In this document: in pieces, positions 1 through 8,367 of the stretch | Numbering within the stretch: position 1 is the first letter of the stretch | Layout of the letters: every line of letters starts with the position of its first letter | From: Bacteroides caecigallinarum | GTDB taxonomy: Bacteria; Bacteroidota; Bacteroidia; Bacteroidales; Bacteroidaceae | NCBI RefSeq assembly: GCF_021531075.1 | Contig: NZ_JADYTJ010000038.1 | Span: 1-33,846 of the forward strand | DNA length: 33,846 nucleotides | Reading direction: 5' to 3' | The notes under the pieces: generated by a model | What the model was told of the DNA's origin: nothing | Databases searched by the model: none | What the model saw: only the letters and a program-made list of their open reading frames with translations | Program-made: the position numbers and the translations under genes

Positions 1-33
1 ATACATACAGGTGTAACTTATAATAAGGAATAA
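1..33 (+). CDS. possible 3' tail of an upstream gene (partial)
   Basis: Frame 1 is open from the window edge for ten codons (IHTGVTYNKE) and ends in TAA at 31-33. A strong terminator follows at 99-136. That arrangement fits the end of a plus-strand gene converging on the lptG-like gene. Ten codons are too few to identify a family, and the stretch could also be non-coding. Confidence 0.25.
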   Translation: MHTGVTYNKE

Positions 34-96
34 TGAAAGTACCTGAAAAGCTAAATGTTAAAAAAAACGAATGGATAAATTTTCCGTTAGAAACGA

Positions 97-138
97 ATAA
101 TGCCTCGTAGTACAAATTTTAGTCCTACGAGGCATTTT
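97..138. terminator. bidirectional intrinsic terminator
   Basis: A perfect 12-bp inverted repeat (AATGCCTCGTAG at 99-110, CTACGAGGCATT at 125-136) encloses a 14-nt loop and is followed by T-rich sequence. It lies just beyond the stop of the minus-strand permease gene and can end both that operon and any plus-strand gene entering from the left. Confidence 0.85.
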
Positions 139-164
139 ATATATAACTTCAAAAGTCCGATCTA

Positions 165-1295
165 TTATTTTGGAGCCTTTATATATAGATATATTGCGAT
201 AAAAAAGAACAAAATATTAGGTATCCACACTGCTAACATTGGGGGAACATTACCACTTATAGCAAATGTGGAGGTTATAGTTTGAAAAAGTATATACGAT
301 GCACTTAATCCAAGGCCTACCCCTAAATTCATCCCCATTCCACCTTTGACTTTTTTAGAAGACAGTGAAGCACCTATAAGAGTAAGGATAAATGCTGCAA
401 ATGGGGTGGCTATACGTTTATAATACTCAACTTCGAACTCTTTTATGTTAGCAAACCCACGTCGTTTCTGATTATCAATATAAGTTTTCAACTGAGGACT
501 GGTCATGGTCTCAAATTGGTCTCTGGTAATAAGGAAATCCTGGGGTTCCATATTTATAATCGTATCAAGCCTTTCGCCTTTGGTTATCACCTCCTTCATA
601 CCCTTCATCTCTCTAATCATATAATCTCTTACTATCCATTTGTGCAATTGGGTAGTATCATAAGTGACACGTCTTGCCGTCAGATGTGACACCAATTTAT
701 TATCCTCAAATTTATCAAGAGAGAATCTATATCCTGTCAGGTTATAATTTTCATACCTTTCCATATATGCAATTGTGGAGGTATCGACTACAAGCTGGAT
801 ATTACGGGCATAATTTACCTTCTTCTTATTCTTATATTTAGTTTCAAAATCTATTCTAGTGATACTTCCTTTAGGTATAAACTGCGAACTCAGCACGTAG
901 CTTCCAATGGCAATAATTGTAGCCGACAAGAAATATGGTACAAGCAACCGCTTAAAGCTCATACCGGTGGAGAACATTGCTATAATCTCTGAATTCTCTG
1001 CCAGTTTACTTGTAAAAAAGATTACAGATATAAAGATAAACAATGGGCTGAAAAGATTTGCATAATACGGCACGAAATTCATATAATAGTCGAAAATTAT
1101 TGCCTCCATAGGAGCATTACTATTAATGAATTTATCTATATTCTCATTTATATCAAAAACTACAGATATAGATAAAATAAGCGCCAGCGCAAAGAAGAAG
1201 GTTCCTAGAAACTTCTTCATTATATATAAATCAATCTTCTTCAGCCAGAAACGTTTCAGAATCTTATCTCTGAATCTTATAAGTTTATCTTTCAT
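165..1295 (-). CDS. LptF/LptG family permease (YjgP/YjgQ)
   Basis: This is an inner-membrane permease subunit of the lipopolysaccharide export (Lpt) ABC transporter, which extracts LPS from the inner membrane for transfer to the periplasmic bridge. The 376-residue protein has the family layout: a basic N-terminal amphipathic stretch, three N-terminal membrane segments (about 27-47, 73-95 and 115-138), a periplasmic jellyroll-like domain (about 140-295) and three C-terminal membrane segments (about 300-372). The segment LAENSEIIAMFSTGMSF (about 97-113) is the typical cytoplasmic coupling region that contacts the LptB ATPase. It is the third gene of an apparent lon-tgt-permease operon, 40 bp after tgt. 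Whether it is LptF or LptG cannot be settled by eye; Bacteroidetes carry both, usually at separate loci. Confidence 0.9.
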   Translation of the reverse strand: MKDKLIRFRDKILKRFWLKKIDLYIMKKFLGTFFFALALILSISVVFDINENIDKFINSNAPMEAIIFDYYMNFVPYYANLFSPLFIFISVIFFTSKLAENSEIIAMFSTGMSFKRLLVPYFLSATIIAIGSYVLSSQFIPKGSITRIDFETKYKNKKKVNYARNIQLVVDTSTIAYMERYENYNLTGYRFSLDKFEDNKLVSHLTARRVTYDTTQLHKWIVRDYMIREMKGMKEVITKGERLDTIINMEPQDFLITRDQFETMTSPQLKTYIDNQKRRGFANIKEFEVEYYKRIATPFAAFILTLIGASLSSKKVKGGMGMNLGVGLGLSASYILFQTITSTFAISGNVPPMLAVWIPNILFFFIAIYLYIKAPK

Positions 1296-1335
1296 ATAAA
1301 TAAACAGTGTTTCAAAAAAACTATTATTTATTCTA

Positions 1336-2466
1336 CTATAAACGTGTGGACAGACGTTCTACCATAGCCGGCTTCCATGTAGAGAAATCGCCCGCTATTA
1401 TATGAGCCCTGGCTTCCTTAACCAGCCACAGATAGAATGCCAAATTATGAATGGAAGCAATCTGAAGAGCAAGCAATTCTTCTGCATGGAACAAATGACG
1501 GAGATAAGCACGGCTATATAATGTATCTACATATGACGCTCCGTCTATTTCTATAGGCGAATAGTCTTTTTCCCATTTCTTGTTACGCATATTCATTATA
1601 CCATTCTTGGTAAAAAGCATACCATTACGTCCATTACGTGTCGGCATCACACAATCGAACATATCTACTCCTCTTTCTATGCCTTCCAGAATATTTACAG
1701 GTGTACCAACTCCCATCAAATACCTAGGCTTGTCTTTAGGAAGTATCTCATTTACCACCTCAATCATCTCATACATTTTATCCGTAGGCTCACCAACAGC
1801 AAGACCACCTATAGCATTACCATCGGCACCTTTCGACGCAATGTATTCAGCAGAACGTTTACGCAAATCAGGATACACACACCCTTGAACTATTGGAAAC
1901 AGCGATTGGTTATAGCCATATTTTGGTTCAGTTTCATTAAACCTCGTGATACATCTATCCAGCCATCTATGGGTAAGTTCCATTGAGTTTTTCGCATAAT
2001 TGTAATCCGAGGTTCCAGGAGCACATTCATCAAAAGCCATCATTATATCTGCCCCTATGGTGCGTTCGATATCCATAACCTTTTCAGGCGTGAACAAATG
2101 CTTGGAGCCATCAATATGTGAGCGAAACTCTACACCTTCCTCACGCATTTTTCTGATACCCGACAGAGAAAATACCTGAAACCCACCACTGTCAGTAAGC
2201 ATAGGACGATCAAAGCCATTAAATTTATGTAATCCGCCGGCACCTTCTATTACATCCAATCCCGGTCTGAGATAAAGATGATATGTATTTCCCAATATAA
2301 TCTGAGCCTTGATATCCTCCTTCAATTCCGGAAGCTGTACACCCTTCACCGTACCCAATGTGCCTACAGGCATGAAGATTGGCGTTTCTATTTGGCCATG
2401 ATCAGTAGTAATAAGCCCTGCTCTGGCATTTGTTTTCGGGTCAGTATATTGCAATTCAAATTTCAT
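1336..2466 (-). CDS. tgt: queuine tRNA-ribosyltransferase (tRNA-guanine transglycosylase)
   Basis: Tgt swaps guanine-34 of GUN anticodons (Asp, Asn, His, Tyr tRNAs) for preQ1 on the route to queuosine. The 376-residue TIM-barrel protein carries DSGGFQ (D92 region), FDEC (145-148), QGCVYPDLR (194-202), GGLAVGE (220-226) and the nucleophile motif FDCVMPTRNGR with D271. The bacterial zinc site, normally Cx-C-xx-C followed by His, is altered. Aligning without gaps from the nucleophile to H340 puts G309, S311 and D314 at the three cysteine positions, while the His remains. I recall the same replacement in other Bacteroides Tgt proteins, so it may be a clade trait rather than damage. The gene sits 24 bp after lon and 40 bp before the permease, in the same direction. 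Confidence 0.96.
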   Translation of the reverse strand: MKFELQYTDPKTNARAGLITTDHGQIETPIFMPVGTLGTVKGVQLPELKEDIKAQIILGNTYHLYLRPGLDVIEGAGGLHKFNGFDRPMLTDSGGFQVFSLSGIRKMREEGVEFRSHIDGSKHLFTPEKVMDIERTIGADIMMAFDECAPGTSDYNYAKNSMELTHRWLDRCITRFNETEPKYGYNQSLFPIVQGCVYPDLRKRSAEYIASKGADGNAIGGLAVGEPTDKMYEMIEVVNEILPKDKPRYLMGVGTPVNILEGIERGVDMFDCVMPTRNGRNGMLFTKNGIMNMRNKKWEKDYSPIEIDGASYVDTLYSRAYLRHLFHAEELLALQIASIHNLAFYLWLVKEARAHIIAGDFSTWKPAMVERLSTRL

Positions 2467-2490
2467 ATATTCTATATAATAGGCTGTAAA

Positions 2491-4962
2491 TTATTTATTG
2501 TCATTCTCTTTTTTAGACTCCGGTATAGTAAGTTTCGGTGCATTTGTGACAATCTCATCAGTCAATGCGATATCCAATACTTCTCTGATATCACTTACAT
2601 AATGGAATGTAAGTCCTTTTAAATATATTTCCGGTATATTGTCTATATCTTTCTTGTTTTCTTTACACAATATAATTTCTTCTATACCGGCACGTTTGGC
2701 TGCAAGTATCTTTTCTTTTATACCTCCAACAGGCAATACTTTACCACGCAAAGTTATTTCGCCTGTCATAGCCAAACGATTTTTCACTTTTCTTCTGGTA
2801 AGAGCAGAAGCCAGCGAAGTGACCATAGTTATACCTGCCGATGGTCCATCTTTAGGTATTGCTCCTTCGGGTACATGTATATGTATATTCCAGTTATCGA
2901 ACACTTCCTCAGGAATATCCAACAAATCATTATGTGCCTTAAGGTATTCCAACGCAAGCATTGCAGACTCTTTCATTACGTCACCCAAATTACCTGTCAG
3001 AGTAAGACGACTTCCTTTTCCTTTACTAAGACTTGTCTCTACAAAAAGTATTTCACCGCCAACAGCTGTCCACGCCAATCCTGTTACAACTCCGGCATAT
3101 TCATTGCCTTGATATTTATCTCTGGAATATTCTACAGGGCCCAAACATGCAGGTATATCCTCAGCTTTCAGTTCAGCCGATGACACTTCTTTGCCTAAGG
3201 CTATATTAAAGGCTGTACGCCTCATTACCTTGTTTATTTTCTTTTCGAGTTCACGTACACCACTTTCTCTGGTATAATTTTCAATAATGAACTCTATAGC
3301 ACCCTTCGACAATTTTATATTGTCTTTTGTCAATCCATTAGCCTCCATTGCTTTGGGTATAAGATGCCTTTTAGCAATCTCAATCTTTTCCTCAGTAATA
3401 TATCCGCTTACTTCTATAAGTTCCATTCTATCCAATAGAGGAGCCGGTATACTTCCAAGATTATTTGCAGTGGCTATAAACATAACATTTGACAAATCAT
3501 AGTCTATGTCTATGTAATTATCATGGAATGTTCCGTTCTGTTCAGGGTCAAGCACTTCCAGCATTGCAGACGAAGGGTCTCCCTGATGGCTTGTTCCAAG
3601 TTTGTCTATTTCGTCGAGTATGATAACCGGATTGGAAGAACCAGCCTTTATAAGACTTTTTATTATTCTTCCCGGCATTGCTCCTATATATGTTTTTCTA
3701 TGTCCCCTGATCTCAGCTTCGTCATGTACGCCTCCAAGAGACATTCTTACATATTTTCTCTTCAAAGCAGATGCAATTGAACGTCCTAAAGAAGTTTTAC
3801 CCACACCCGGAGGGCCATATAAGCATAATATCGGCGATTTCATATCCCCTTTAAGCTTAAGGACAGCCAAATGTTCCAATATACGCTCCTTCACCTTCTC
3901 AAGACCATAATGATCATGGTTTAGAGTTTTTTCGGCTGTTTTTAAGTTAAATGTCTGAGGAGTATATACATTCCACGGAAGCGCCAACAAATTCTGCAGG
4001 TATGAATACTGCACATTATAATCCGGCGACTGCGGATTGATACGTTCCAATTTCGTCACTTCTTTTTCGAATATTTCAGCTACTTCCTTCGACCATTGCT
4101 TCTTCTTTCCCTGGGCGCGCAAGTTATCTATCTCACTCTCAGCGCCGTTACCCAGTTCATCCTGAATATTCTTCAACTGCTGCTGGAGGAAATACTCTCG
4201 TTGTTGTTTATCCAACTCCTCGCGTGTTCGCATCTGAATATTCTGTTTCAGTTTTGCGATTTCCAGCTGTTCATTCAGATAACCAATAAGATGAATAGCA
4301 CGGTCCTTTATAGAATCATGCTTTAGAAGTTCATATTTTGCAGTAACTTCAAGAGGGAAATTAGAACATATGAAATTAATTCTTACTGCATCTCCTTCCA
4401 TATCCCTCAAAGCAAGCAGAAAATCATTTCCCAATTCTTCCATACTATCATGAAGTTTCTTCATGACATCGAAGCAGGTACTCATAATAGCCTTGAATTC
4501 ATTACTGCGAGGAACAATATTATTTTCTTCAATTGGAGTAGCAGTACCAACAAGATATGGTTCTGTAGATATTATAAAATCCAGTTTAACTTTCGGACCG
4601 CATGTATGGATGAGTGCATTTGTAGTACCTCCTGGAAGTTCTAAGATTCTGACAATCCTTCCAACGACACCAAGTGGATACAGATCTTTCAATTCCGGTT
4701 CTTCAACCATAGCATCCTTTTGTGTCGCCAAAATTATAGGAGTTTTTCTTTTATATGCTGATTTCACTAGCTCCAGAGTGCTTCTTCTGCCAATAGCTAC
4801 AGGCATAACTATTTCAGGGAATATTATCATATTACGCAAAGGCAAAACTGGCATTTCCCCTTCAATATCCTCCATAGACATATTAGACTGATCTATATCT
4901 ATTTTAGCTATTAGAGCTACTTCATCATTTTTTATTTTTTTATTCTTTTTATTCTCCGGCAT
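2491..4962 (-). CDS. lon: ATP-dependent protease La (Lon)
   Basis: Lon is a cytosolic homo-oligomeric AAA+ serine protease that removes misfolded and short-lived regulatory proteins. From the chosen start it has 823 residues: a basic low-complexity N-terminus, the LAN substrate domain opening with MPVLPLRNMIIFPEIVMPV, a helical linker, the AAA+ module (Walker A GPPGVGKTS, Walker B ILDEIDK) and the protease domain with a Ser/Lys dyad (DGPSAG, S708; GGIKEK, K751). The frame is open for 24 more codons upstream to 5034. I prefer the start at 4962 (MPENKKNKK) because the -7 box TACCTTTG lies at 5000-5007 on the minus strand, so a transcript would begin near 4994 and exclude the longer form. It appears to head the lon-tgt-permease operon. 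Confidence 0.97.
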   Translation of the reverse strand: MPENKKNKKIKNDEVALIAKIDIDQSNMSMEDIEGEMPVLPLRNMIIFPEIVMPVAIGRRSTLELVKSAYKRKTPIILATQKDAMVEEPELKDLYPLGVVGRIVRILELPGGTTNALIHTCGPKVKLDFIISTEPYLVGTATPIEENNIVPRSNEFKAIMSTCFDVMKKLHDSMEELGNDFLLALRDMEGDAVRINFICSNFPLEVTAKYELLKHDSIKDRAIHLIGYLNEQLEIAKLKQNIQMRTREELDKQQREYFLQQQLKNIQDELGNGAESEIDNLRAQGKKKQWSKEVAEIFEKEVTKLERINPQSPDYNVQYSYLQNLLALPWNVYTPQTFNLKTAEKTLNHDHYGLEKVKERILEHLAVLKLKGDMKSPILCLYGPPGVGKTSLGRSIASALKRKYVRMSLGGVHDEAEIRGHRKTYIGAMPGRIIKSLIKAGSSNPVIILDEIDKLGTSHQGDPSSAMLEVLDPEQNGTFHDNYIDIDYDLSNVMFIATANNLGSIPAPLLDRMELIEVSGYITEEKIEIAKRHLIPKAMEANGLTKDNIKLSKGAIEFIIENYTRESGVRELEKKINKVMRRTAFNIALGKEVSSAELKAEDIPACLGPVEYSRDKYQGNEYAGVVTGLAWTAVGGEILFVETSLSKGKGSRLTLTGNLGDVMKESAMLALEYLKAHNDLLDIPEEVFDNWNIHIHVPEGAIPKDGPSAGITMVTSLASALTRRKVKNRLAMTGEITLRGKVLPVGGIKEKILAAKRAGIEEIILCKENKKDIDNIPEIYLKGLTFHYVSDIREVLDIALTDEIVTNAPKLTIPESKKENDNK

Positions 4963-4999
4963 ATTTTTATCGTGAATTATCTGTTTAAACAAACGGCTA

Positions 5000-5007
5000 C
5001 AAAGGTA
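5000..5007 (-). promoter_or_regulatory. -7 box of the lon operon promoter
   Basis: CAAAGGTA on the plus strand reads TACCTTTG on the minus strand, a full match to the Bacteroidetes -7 consensus TAnnTTTG. It lies 38 bp before the preferred lon start, leaving a short leader. I see no convincing -33 TTTG. Confidence 0.65.
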
Positions 5008-5082
5008 ATGATTATACACATAATAATAAAACATTTTATATCAAATGTTGTTCATAGGCATGTGTAAACCGGACTATTTGCA

Positions 5083-5090
5083 TATCTTTG
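5083..5090 (+). promoter_or_regulatory. -7 box of the trmN6 promoter
   Basis: TATCTTTG is a perfect -7 match. A weak -33-like TGTG lies at 5061-5064 with 18-nt spacing. The ATG at 5088 falls inside this box, which is why the next ATG at 5112 is chosen as the gene start. It stands about 75 bp from the opposite-facing lon -7 box. Confidence 0.65.
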
Positions 5091-5111
5091 CACAAACTAA
5101 ACTATAGAAAA

Positions 5112-5819
5112 ATGGGCAATGAATATTTCAAATTTAAGAAATTCACAATAAAGCAAGACAAGTGTGCAATGAAAGTAGGTACAGATGGCGTTCTGCTTGG
5201 AGCCTGGACCAATGCAGGAGAATCTACCAACATTGCAGATATAGGAACTGGAACTGGCCTAATATCTATAATGCTAGCACAAAAATGTAATGCTGTAATC
5301 ACAGGTATAGAAGTGGATGAAGATGCATGCATTCAGGCTCTTGAAAACATGAAAGCATCGCCCTGGAAAGACAGATTAAATGTAATAAAAGCTGATATTA
5401 CCGATTATTACTCCTACCATAAATCTGAATATGACTTAATTGTATCGAATCCGCCTTTTTACAAAGAGAAGACTAAAGGATATTCCGAAAAAAGGAATAT
5501 GGCCAGACACACGGATGGATTAGACTTTAATACGCTTACAATGGCTGCATCGTTTATGTTAAAAGAAAAAGGCAGGTTTTGTGTAATACTACCATATATT
5601 TCAGCCAATGAATTCATAGGGAATGCAGCAAGTTGCAAACTTTATCTTAAAAGCAGAACCGATGTCATAACCAAACCCGGAGCTACTCCCAAAAGAGTTT
5701 TATTGGAATTCCGGAAAGGCCAGTTTAATGTAGAAACAGAAATATCGGAGCTGTTACTGTCAGAAAACGGCGAAAAAAGCGAAGCATATAAAGCTTTAAC
5801 TTCTGATTTTTACCTTTGA
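5112..5819 (+). CDS. trmN6: tRNA1(Val) (adenine(37)-N6)-methyltransferase, TrmN6/YfiC family
   Basis: This is a SAM-dependent methyltransferase of the YfiC/TrmN6 family, which in E. coli makes m6A37 in tRNA-Val. The 235-residue protein opens with YFKFKKFTIKQDKCAMKVGTDG, typical of the family, and then shows the SAM-binding motif I (DIGTGTGLISIMLAQ), an acidic residue ending the next strand (GIEVDE), and the adenine N6-methylase motif IV SNPPFY (about residues 111-116). The start at 5112 is chosen over 5088 because the -7 box covers the latter. It is a single gene that converges on the lipid kinase gene with only 9 bp between stop codons and no clear terminator. Confidence 0.88.
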   Translation: MGNEYFKFKKFTIKQDKCAMKVGTDGVLLGAWTNAGESTNIADIGTGTGLISIMLAQKCNAVITGIEVDEDACIQALENMKASPWKDRLNVIKADITDYYSYHKSEYDLIVSNPPFYKEKTKGYSEKRNMARHTDGLDFNTLTMAASFMLKEKGRFCVILPYISANEFIGNAASCKLYLKSRTDVITKPGATPKRVLLEFRKGQFNVETEISELLLSENGEKSEAYKALTSDFYL

Positions 5820-5828
5820 TTAATGCCA

Positions 5829-6884
5829 TTACTCTTCTTCCGAAGGATTATTCTTATTGACCAGTTTTCTGATTATAGAACGATTCATTTCCAGCAATCG
5901 TCTATGTTTCTCCATAATAGCTGCAGAAACAGGTTTCGCCTCTATAAAATCTGTTATATGCTGTAATATATTATGAGGTTCATATATATTTTTTTTAGGT
6001 TTAGGAGGACAAATCACCTTTAAGGCAGAAGGTATTATTTCTACACTTAAATCTTTAGGACCTATCATAGGATCTCCATCGAAATGGAAAACCCCTTCAG
6101 TGGCCCTATGTATAACAATCCTATTATCTTTCATGGTTTTTATTCTACTATTCATATCTATAGTCCTCGTAAAAAGCTGAAAAGACAGCGACGGGACATC
6201 AAGAACAGTAAATGGTTCAAGCACAGTTATATCCATCATACCATCCGACAAAGACGCCTGTGGGGTTATATAAGCATTGTTCCCATATTGGGATGCATTG
6301 CCACATGCTATTAGAAAAGCTTTATATTTGACAGTACCTTCCGAATTTTCTATTTCGTAAGTCTCCGGCTTGTAGTGCAAACTTTCCTGCAATGTATTTT
6401 CCAAATATGTTAAAAGGCCTCTACGTTTGGAACCCGCAAACTTCAAACTAACAAATGCGTCAAACCCCACACCACAAGTACAGAAAAAAGGATGTCCTGC
6501 AATTTTCCCATAATCTATAGAACGCACATAGGCCTTATTAATTACATCGAGCGCCCTATGATAATTCATAGGTATATGCAAATGTCTGGCTAATCCATTT
6601 CCAGAGCCACAAGGGATAATGCCCAAGGCTGTATCAGAGTGGACCAATGCACGTCCCACTTCATTAATAGTGCCATCTCCACCAATAGCAACGACAAAAG
6701 AAATCTTTTCTTCGACTGCCTTTCGTGCAATATCGTATGCGTGACCGGCATATTCAGTCTTAATGATTTTAGGATTATAGATATTTCTATCGATATTTGA
6801 TTGTATATATTTTAAAATACCATCTTTATCTTGTGTCCCTGAAATAGGATTGACAATGAATATGATATCCTCTCTGATGTCCAT
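5829..6884 (-). CDS. diacylglycerol kinase family lipid kinase (DAGKc/YegS-BmrU type)
   Basis: This is a soluble lipid kinase of the DAGKc fold, the family of YegS, DgkB, eukaryotic sphingosine and ceramide kinases and some bacterial ceramide kinases. In its 351 residues I see VNPISG (11-16), the nucleotide-binding signature VVAIGGDGTINEVGRAL (GGDGT at 68-72), the second glycine-rich segment IIPCGSGNGLARHL (about 89-102), and a C-terminal sandwich with a DGDPM-like motif (HFDGDPMIGP). A C-terminal extension of about 50 residues beyond the usual end is rich in charged residues. It is divergent from serine palmitoyltransferase, 178 bp away, so a sphingoid base, ceramide or diacylglycerol are all plausible substrates. 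The sequence alone does not decide between them. Confidence 0.88.
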   Translation of the reverse strand: MDIREDIIFIVNPISGTQDKDGILKYIQSNIDRNIYNPKIIKTEYAGHAYDIARKAVEEKISFVVAIGGDGTINEVGRALVHSDTALGIIPCGSGNGLARHLHIPMNYHRALDVINKAYVRSIDYGKIAGHPFFCTCGVGFDAFVSLKFAGSKRRGLLTYLENTLQESLHYKPETYEIENSEGTVKYKAFLIACGNASQYGNNAYITPQASLSDGMMDITVLEPFTVLDVPSLSFQLFTRTIDMNSRIKTMKDNRIVIHRATEGVFHFDGDPMIGPKDLSVEIIPSALKVICPPKPKKNIYEPHNILQHITDFIEAKPVSAAIMEKHRRLLEMNRSIIRKLVNKNNPSEEE

Positions 6885-6910
6885 ATTTTAGTATTGGTTG
6901 GTTGTATATG

Positions 6911-6918
6911 CAAATGTA
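6911..6918 (-). promoter_or_regulatory. -7 box of the lipid kinase promoter
   Basis: CAAATGTA on the plus strand reads TACATTTG on the minus strand, a full TAnnTTTG match, 27 bp before the lipid kinase ATG. Confidence 0.55.
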
Positions 6919-7012
6919 ATATATATTTGCAAACAAAAAATCCACACTATATAAAATCTTATTTACAAGTATAAAAAACATTCCATAATGTTACTGTGTG
7001 TTGAAAATTTAC

Positions 7013-7020
7013 TATCTTTG
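7013..7020 (+). promoter_or_regulatory. -7 box of the spt promoter
   Basis: TATCTTTG is a perfect match to the Bacteroidetes -7 box, 42 bp upstream of the serine palmitoyltransferase ATG. No clear -33 TTTG stands at the usual spacing. Confidence 0.6.
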
Positions 7021-7062
7021 CAGGCTGTTAAATACAAAAAGAAAAACTATTAATAATAGGAT

Positions 7063-8250
7063 ATGGGATTATTACAAGAAAAGTTAAGTAAATTCAGACT
7101 CCCGCAGATGTATATGGAGAAGGGGGTTTATCCTTATTTCCGCGAAATTGACAGTCACCAAGACACAGAGGTGATAATGGACGGCAAAAAGGTATTAATG
7201 TTCGGATCAAACTCTTATATGGGTCTGACATACGATCAAAGAATTATTGATGCAGCAATAGCCGCAACACGTAAGTACGGAACTGGATGTGCCGGTTCCA
7301 GACTGCTAAACGGAACACTTGACATCCATGTTCAACTAGAAAAAGAACTTGCTGAATTTATTGGTAAAGATGAAGCCCTTTGTTTCTCAACCGGCTTTAC
7401 AGTGAACGAAGGTGTTATTCCACAACTTGTTGGACGTGGAGACTACATAATCTGCGATGACCGCGACCACGCATCTATCGTCGACGGAAGACGTCTTACT
7501 TTTGCCACACAGCTGAAATACAAGCACAATGATATGGAAGCACTTGAGAAAGAGCTCCAGAAATGCGAACCTGATGCAATAAAACTTATTGTAGTTGATA
7601 GCGTATTCTCTATGGAAGGCGATTTGGCCAATTTGCCAGAAATCATCCGTCTGAAGAAAAAATACAATGCAACAGTATATGTAGACGAAGCTCATGGAGT
7701 TGGTGTGTTTGGACGTAATGGACGTGGTGTATGTGATCATTTCGGACTTACAGACGAAGTTGATATTATCATGGGTACCTTCAGTAAATCATTAGCATCA
7801 ATTGGTGGTTTTGTTGCAGCAGACAAAGATATCATCAACTGGTTACGCCACAATGCTCGTTCATATATATTCCAGGCTAGTAGCACTCCTGCAGCAACAG
7901 CTGCCGCTATAGAAGCACTCCATATATTGAAGACAGAACCAGAACGTCAGGAAAAATTGTGGAAGATTACTAACTACGCACTGAAAAGATTCCGTGAATG
8001 CGGATTTGAGATTGGAGACACTGAGAGTCCAATCATACCATTATATGTGCGCGACACAGACAAAACATTCCTTGTAACAAAAATGGCTTTCGACGAGGGC
8101 GTTTTCATTAATCCGGTAATTCCGCCTGCATGCGCTCCTCAAGACACACTCGTAAGATTTGCACTTATGGCTACTCATACAAAAGAGCAAGTAGACTATG
8201 CTATCGACAAACTTCTTAAGTGTTTCAAGGAACTTGAAATAATAAAGTAA
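7063..8250 (+). CDS. spt: serine palmitoyltransferase (alpha-oxoamine synthase family)
   Basis: This PLP enzyme condenses L-serine with a long-chain acyl-CoA (or acyl carrier protein) to 3-ketosphinganine, the committed step of Bacteroides sphingolipid synthesis. The 395-residue soluble protein has the family features: GSNSYMGLT near residue 48, GTGCAGSRLLNGT (73-85), the PLP-stacking His in DDRDHAS (H136), VDEAHGVGVFG (D208, H211) and the Schiff-base lysine in GTFSKSLASIGGF (K242). Relatives are KBL and BioF. The SPT call rests on overall resemblance to Bacteroides SPT (segments such as KGVYPYFREI and NPVIPPACAPQDTLVRF) and the membership of a sphingolipid-making group. It is monocistronic, with its own promoter and a strong terminator, and divergent from a lipid kinase. 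Confidence 0.9.
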   Translation: MGLLQEKLSKFRLPQMYMEKGVYPYFREIDSHQDTEVIMDGKKVLMFGSNSYMGLTYDQRIIDAAIAATRKYGTGCAGSRLLNGTLDIHVQLEKELAEFIGKDEALCFSTGFTVNEGVIPQLVGRGDYIICDDRDHASIVDGRRLTFATQLKYKHNDMEALEKELQKCEPDAIKLIVVDSVFSMEGDLANLPEIIRLKKKYNATVYVDEAHGVGVFGRNGRGVCDHFGLTDEVDIIMGTFSKSLASIGGFVAADKDIINWLRHNARSYIFQASSTPAATAAAIEALHILKTEPERQEKLWKITNYALKRFRECGFEIGDTESPIIPLYVRDTDKTFLVTKMAFDEGVFINPVIPPACAPQDTLVRFALMATHTKEQVDYAIDKLLKCFKELEIIK

Positions 8251-8274
8251 TACAGAAATAAATTACATAAAAAT

Positions 8275-8314
8275 AGAGACTGTCTCAAGGTTATAAACCA
8301 AAGAGACAGTCTCT
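8275..8314. terminator. bidirectional terminator after spt
   Basis: A perfect 12-bp inverted repeat (AGAGACTGTCTC at 8275-8286, GAGACAGTCTCT at 8303-8314) has an inner GGTT/AACC stem (8289-8299) and a T-run after it. It lies between the convergent spt and thioredoxin-fold genes and serves both. Confidence 0.9.
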
Positions 8315-8367
8315 TTTGCTTTTTTGTTGTATTCAATTCATGTCATCTTAAAAACCTCATATAAACA

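Noticed and set aside
2639..3112. 157-codon plus-strand frame
   Set aside because: It is antisense to the conserved Lon protease domain, has no recognisable domain and no promoter.
4463..4891. 142-codon plus-strand frame
   Set aside because: It is antisense to the Lon N-terminal domain and reflects codon structure of lon only.
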